DNA from: Dyadobacter sp. CY347
GTDB taxonomy: Bacteria > Bacteroidota > Bacteroidia > Cytophagales > Spirosomataceae
Direction of reading: 5' to 3'
Length of the DNA: 64,000 nucleotides
Assembly: GCF_021502655.1 (NCBI RefSeq)
Contig: NZ_JAKFFT010000008.1
Coordinates: 248,001-312,000 of the forward strand
Position 1 is the first letter of the stretch. Every line of letters begins with the position of its first letter. The notes under the pieces were generated by a model, which ran no database searches, was not told the DNA's origin, and saw only the letters and a list, made by a program, of their open reading frames with translations. The position numbers were made by a program, and so were the translations under genes. Below are positions 61,055 to 64,000 of this stretch, piece after piece.

Positions 61055-61687
61055 CTAAAAACGTGCATTACCATTCATGATCGCCTTCTCAAATCTTTGT
61101 TTGATCTGCGACAACGGCAGTTTGGCTCTCAACTTTGGAGGATCCATTTCCAGATCAATGTCTTCGAAATAGGATAATGATTTCAAAGCAATTACGGCGT
61201 TCATATGCGGGTACTTGATTTCAAAGAAACCTATCATTTCATTCAAACTGAACTGTTGCAGCAGGAAATAGATATCAACAAAGTCTTTTAACCGCTTGCC
61301 AGAGTTAATAATTGCATTCAGCTTCATTGCGGATATGTCGGCAGCTGATAGAAAGGAGATCCCTTCTTCTTTGATAGGTGCATTAATTAAGGCATAATTG
61401 TGGCGTATAAAGTCTGTTTTAACATTATTAATGAAAGTAAAAAGACTATTCCCCTTCTTCGAAGAAACTTCAATAGTAAATTTAACTTGCAGCAAATCAA
61501 TCACTTCCTCAACGTCGAAAGGCTCGTTAGTAAACAGATCAATGTCAATTGAATTCCGGTGTCCGATCTGCAATGCGAGCGAAGTCCCTCCTACCAGATA
61601 AAATTTGCTCAATTCCGGAAGAGCCTGAATTTGCTGAATCAGCTGAAACGTTTCAGGATCAATTATAAAAGGATCTTTATGTAGCAT
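61055..61687 (-). CDS. AbiEii/AbiGii-type nucleotidyltransferase (toxin-like)
   Basis: 210 aa. LVGGTSLALQIGHRNSIDIDLF (in outline) carries the nucleotidyltransferase GG-S (33-36) and DxD (Asp48, Asp50) motifs of the AbiEii family (COG2253 type). SAADISAMKLNAI and GKRLKDFVDIYFLL are typical downstream motifs. AbiE toxins stop growth or block phage by transferring nucleotides. It overlaps the small upstream partner gene by 11 bases. Confidence 0.85.
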   Translation of the reverse strand: MLHKDPFIIDPETFQLIQQIQALPELSKFYLVGGTSLALQIGHRNSIDIDLFTNEPFDVEEVIDLLQVKFTIEVSSKKGNSLFTFINNVKTDFIRHNYALINAPIKEEGISFLSAADISAMKLNAIINSGKRLKDFVDIYFLLQQFSLNEMIGFFEIKYPHMNAVIALKSLSYFEDIDLEMDPPKLRAKLPLSQIKQRFEKAIMNGNARF

Positions 61688-61937
61688 TTACAAAATCTGA
61701 GTTGATAAATAATCTGGAAAAGCGCTTGTCCTTCTCCTCCATTTGTGAAGACCATTCAATGGTTTCAATAATCTGGCTTTTTGAATAGAATCTGATCATT
61801 TCGCGCCAGTTTTCAAGATTTCCGCGTTCCAGAATGCGCTCGATAACAATCTTATATGATCTTTTAAAGTCAAAAGTTTCGTAATCGAATTCCCAAAGCA
61901 GGCGCGATGGAATGTTCGGCTTATCAGCGCTTTGCAT
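61677..61937 (-). CDS. Small partner of the AbiEii-like gene (DUF6922-like, putative antitoxin)
   Basis: 86 aa. PSRLLWEFDYETFDFKRSY, ERILERGNLENWREMIRFY and the preceding helix resemble a small domain (DUF6922-like) encoded just before AbiEii-type genes in Bacteroidota. It is not the winged-helix AbiEi antitoxin. Overlap with the next gene suggests coupled translation. Antitoxin function is inferred from the arrangement only. Confidence 0.7.
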   Translation of the reverse strand: MQSADKPNIPSRLLWEFDYETFDFKRSYKIVIERILERGNLENWREMIRFYSKSQIIETIEWSSQMEEKDKRFSRLFINSDFVNAT

Positions 61938-62010
61938 AATCTTTTGTTAAGGCCTCTGTAAATTTACACTAATCGGGGAAACTGCCAATCAAACCTTTCA
62001 TTAACAAAAA

Positions 62011-62041
62011 AACGACAAGCAATCTAAGATCGCTTGTCGTT
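62011..62041 (-). terminator. Terminator of the DksA-like gene
   Basis: A 10-bp stem AACGACAAGC/GCTTGTCGTT (62011-62020 with 62032-62041) with an 11-nt loop, followed on the minus strand by a long T-run. It is 24 bases past the stop. Confidence 0.85.
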
Positions 62042-62065
62042 CAATGTTTATATGCTCCTTAACCC

Positions 62066-62449
62066 TTAGCTTGCCCTTCTGAGCTTGGCTTCGATGGTTT
62101 GCTGTGTATGGGGGACGATTCTTAGTCTTTCTTTTGGGATTAGTTTGCCGGTGTCGATGCAGATGCCGTAAGTGCCGTTTTTAATGCGTACCAAGGCATT
62201 TTCAAGCTGGATAGAGTATTTCTGCAACCTCGCCGCTAACTGGCTCAGGTTCTCGCGTTCGCTGGCATCAGCGCCGTCTTCTACAAGTTTAGCAGAACCG
62301 GCAGTAATGTCCGTTCCGCTGTCGTTCTTTTTACTTAAACCTCCTTTAATATAATTAAGCTCACTCATTGTGGCCTCCAACTTTCCGCGAATAAGCTCCT
62401 CAAATTCCCTGAGTTCTTCCTCCGAATATCTTGTGCGTTCTTCTTGCAT
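62066..62449 (-). CDS. DksA/TraR family protein with a lost zinc finger
   Basis: 127 aa from the ATG at 62447-62449 (MQEERTRYSEEEL); 14 upstream codons are rejected. An N-terminal coiled coil (about 8-95) leads to GTYGICIDTGKLIPKERLRIVPH, in outline the DksA C4 region with only one of four cysteines left. DksA-type proteins bind the RNA polymerase secondary channel and adjust rRNA and stress transcription. A non-zinc form is common in Bacteroidota, so loss of cysteines does not mean loss of function. Confidence 0.88.
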   Translation of the reverse strand: MQEERTRYSEEELREFEELIRGKLEATMSELNYIKGGLSKKNDSGTDITAGSAKLVEDGADASERENLSQLAARLQKYSIQLENALVRIKNGTYGICIDTGKLIPKERLRIVPHTQQTIEAKLRRAS

Positions 62450-62495
62450 AATCTTAATTGATTTATAAATCTTTATTAAGGAGCGTTTCAAAGTA

Positions 62496-62503
62496 CAAAA
62501 GTA
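62496..62503 (-). promoter_or_regulatory. -7 box upstream of the DksA-like gene
   Basis: TACTTTTG on the minus strand fits TAnnTTTG, about 47 bases before the ATG. A -33 element at the expected spacing was not found. Confidence 0.4.
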
Positions 62504-62592
62504 CTAGTATTCTGCCTATTTTGGAATAATTTACTACAACAAAGCGGCTGACTAAAAAATCTAACTCGTAGTGACATCCGGCTCTTTAACGG

Positions 62593-62627
62593 ACAAAGCC
62601 ATAACCCGGATCAGGAAATGGCTTTGT
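62593..62627. terminator. Hairpin downstream of pdhB
   Basis: A 10-bp perfect stem ACAAAGCCAT/ATGGCTTTGT (62593-62602 with 62618-62627) with a 15-nt loop, 16 bases past the E1 beta stop. No U-run follows on the minus strand, so it may protect the 3' end more than terminate. Confidence 0.45.
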
Positions 62628-62643
62628 TAATCTTTTTCGCTTC

Positions 62644-63624
62644 TTACTTATAAAGCACTGATTTCACAGCTTCCACTACGCGTTTGACGCTCGGCAGAAT
62701 CTCCTCGATCAATGTTGGCGCATAAGGAAGCGGCACATCGCGGTTGGTTACGCGGATCACCGGAGCGTCCATGTAATCAAATGCGTGACGCTGAATATGA
62801 TATGTGATTTCTGTCGAAATGGATGCTAGCGGCCAGGCCTCCTCGACAACCACACAACGATTTGTTTTCTTAACAGACTCAATCACAGCAGGATAATCGA
62901 TAGGACGGACTGTTCTCAAATCCACAACTTCTACATCAATTCCTTCTTTTTCCAATTGCAAAACAGCCGGCATAACCACGCGTGGGATCATTTTACCAAA
63001 GGAAACAATGGTAACATCCTTTCCCTGACGTTTTACATCTGCTTTTCCCAAAGGGATCAGATATTCTTCCTCAGGAACCTGCATTTTATCACCATACATC
63101 ACTTCCGATTCCATGAAAATAACGGGGTTATTGTCGCGGATAGATGATTTAAGAAGTCCTTTTGCGTCATATGGGTTTGATGGAACAACCACTTTCAATC
63201 CTGGCGTGTTGGCAAACCAGTTCTCGAAATTCTGAGAATGCTGTGCGCCCAGTTGCCCTGCATTACCGGTCGGTCCGCGGAAAACGATGGGGCACCCATA
63301 CTGGCCGGCAGACATGGAAAGAATTTTGGCAGCGCTGTTGATGATCTGATCGATCGCAACCAGAGAAAAGTTGAAAGTCATGAATTCAACAATCGGGCGA
63401 AGTCCGTTTCCGGCTGCTCCTACCGCGATCCCTGCAAAGCCAAGCTCAGCAATAGGCGTGTCGATTACGCGCTCGGGACCGAATTCGTCCAACATTCCCT
63501 GACTTGCTTTATAGGCGCCGTTGTATTCTGCAACTTCCTCTCCCATTAAAAAAATACTCTTGTCAAGGCGCATCTCTTCCGACATGGCGTCGCGAATGGC
63601 ATCTCTGAATGCTAATTCTTTCAT
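62644..63624 (-). CDS. pdhB: Pyruvate dehydrogenase E1 component, beta subunit
   Basis: 326 aa. Alpha2beta2-type E1 beta subunit with the thiamine-pyrophosphate domain (LMGEEVAEYNGAYKASQGM at about residues 26-44, RVIDTPIAELGFAGIAVGAA) and the transketolase C-terminal domain (VEVVDLRTVRPIDYPAVIESV). It catalyses decarboxylation of pyruvate toward acetyl-CoA with the alpha subunit, which is not adjacent here. A branched-chain 2-oxoacid E1 beta is less likely. Confidence 0.93.
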   Translation of the reverse strand: MKELAFRDAIRDAMSEEMRLDKSIFLMGEEVAEYNGAYKASQGMLDEFGPERVIDTPIAELGFAGIAVGAAGNGLRPIVEFMTFNFSLVAIDQIINSAAKILSMSAGQYGCPIVFRGPTGNAGQLGAQHSQNFENWFANTPGLKVVVPSNPYDAKGLLKSSIRDNNPVIFMESEVMYGDKMQVPEEEYLIPLGKADVKRQGKDVTIVSFGKMIPRVVMPAVLQLEKEGIDVEVVDLRTVRPIDYPAVIESVKKTNRCVVVEEAWPLASISTEITYHIQRHAFDYMDAPVIRVTNRDVPLPYAPTLIEEILPSVKRVVEAVKSVLYK

Positions 63625-63795
63625 TCGTAATTTTATAATTATTTAAATCTTAGAAGAAACCGTTGCAAATCCGCGCTATGTGCAGGAATCAAACCGCCCG
63701 GTTACATTAAAAGAGGTTTTGTATACTTATTTCAAAATGATGTGTAAAATTAGAGAAACAAGGTCAATTCTCAAATTCTTTATCCGAACTATTCT

Positions 63796-64000
63796 TCACA
63801 CCGGAATCACATCCACCTCCACCGAAAGCGTATGCTTTCCATAACTGAAAATGATCCCCTTTAATGGCGGCACATCGCTGTAATCACGCCCCCAGGCAGT
63901 GACAATGTGCCGTTCTCCCGGAACAACATTGTTTGTCGGGTCAAAATCACACCAGCCATGATCGGGAATATAAACCGAAATCCAGGCGTGCGAGGCGTCG
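63796..64000 (-). CDS. Transglutaminase-like protein, C-terminal part
   Basis: The last 67 codons of a gene that enters from the right edge. ASHAWISVYIPDHGW carries the catalytic His and CDFDPTNN the catalytic Asp of the transglutaminase-like core; HIVTAWGRDYSDVPPLKGI and the end VEVDVIPV match the family that sits with alpha-E/circularly permuted ATP-grasp genes. The catalytic Cys lies outside the window. Confidence 0.85.
   Translation of the reverse strand, partial: DASHAWISVYIPDHGWCDFDPTNNVVPGERHIVTAWGRDYSDVPPLKGIIFSYGKHTLSVEVDVIPV

Noticed and set aside
59828..61937. Defence island made of sbcD and the AbiEii pair
   Set aside because: sbcD is on the opposite strand and is a repair gene; only the AbiEii pair is defence-like, and no other defence genes are near.

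Overview
The window reads as chromosomal housekeeping DNA from a Bacteroidota bacterium, probably of the order Cytophagales. A Dyadobacter- or Spirosoma-like genus is an impression only. The support is: alternative complex III genes directly followed by an aa3-type cytochrome oxidase operon; DUF3078 and other outer-membrane barrel proteins; an ECF sigma / anti-sigma / barrel trio; promoters of the Bacteroidota type (TTTG-N19-TAnnTTTG) with no consistent Shine-Dalgarno sequences; and ribosomal proteins of Bacteroidota character. No rRNA, CRISPR array, phage or insertion sequence was seen.

Region 1 (1-12,086, minus strand) is the tRNA-tuf-secE-nusG-ribosomal protein-RNA polymerase supercluster. 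In transcription order it runs tRNA-Tyr, tRNA-Gly, a broken tRNA-Thr copy, tRNA-Thr, tuf, tRNA-Trp, secE, nusG, rplK, rplA, rplJ, rplL, rpoB, rpoC (rpoC runs off the left edge). A well-formed promoter lies just before tRNA-Tyr. The tRNA-Thr locus has been partly duplicated and has decayed. A compact three-way-junction-like RNA fold sits between rpoB and rpoC.

Region 2 (12,114-18,143) holds an outer-membrane barrel protein, an anti-sigma-like protein and an ECF sigma factor in one minus-strand operon, then murI (plus) and a secreted GH106-like glycosidase (minus).

Region 3 (18,224-35,005, minus) is one long respiratory operon: actA-B-C-D-E-F (alternative complex III, quinol to cytochrome c/oxidase), coxII, coxI, heme A synthase, heme O synthase, two coxIII-like subunits, coxIV, a SCO-like copper protein, a DUF420 membrane protein and a small CxxC membrane protein, ending in a strong terminator. 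It encodes the terminal half of the aerobic chain together with its heme A and probably copper assembly factors.

Region 4 (35,120-41,686) contains tRNA-Cys, rpsA, an HNH nuclease, smpB, a secreted NTF2-like protein, a radical SAM/SPASM protein, accD and an NADPH-dependent FMN reductase. Region 5 (41,696-50,865) is the late half of the division and cell-wall cluster, murD-ftsW-murG-murC-ftsQ-ftsA-ftsZ, preceded by mscL. Its usual early half (ftsI, murE, mraY) is not upstream.

Region 6 (50,891-56,231) has a DUF3078 protein, a second ECF sigma factor, the rplM-rpsI-rpsB-tsf operon and a barrel protein. Region 7 (56,419-64,000) mixes a DUF2520 oxidoreductase, a KdsC-like phosphatase, an acyltransferase, a NodB-type deacetylase, an orphan sbcD, an AbiEii-type nucleotidyltransferase with a small partner, a DksA/TraR-like protein, the pyruvate dehydrogenase E1 beta subunit and the end of a transglutaminase-like gene.

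No wholly new multi-gene system was recognised. The best candidates for new biology are the small CxxC/DUF420/SCO assembly set, the extra heme domain on ActA, the rpoB-rpoC RNA fold, the palindrome in the accD leader and the decayed tRNA-Thr duplication.
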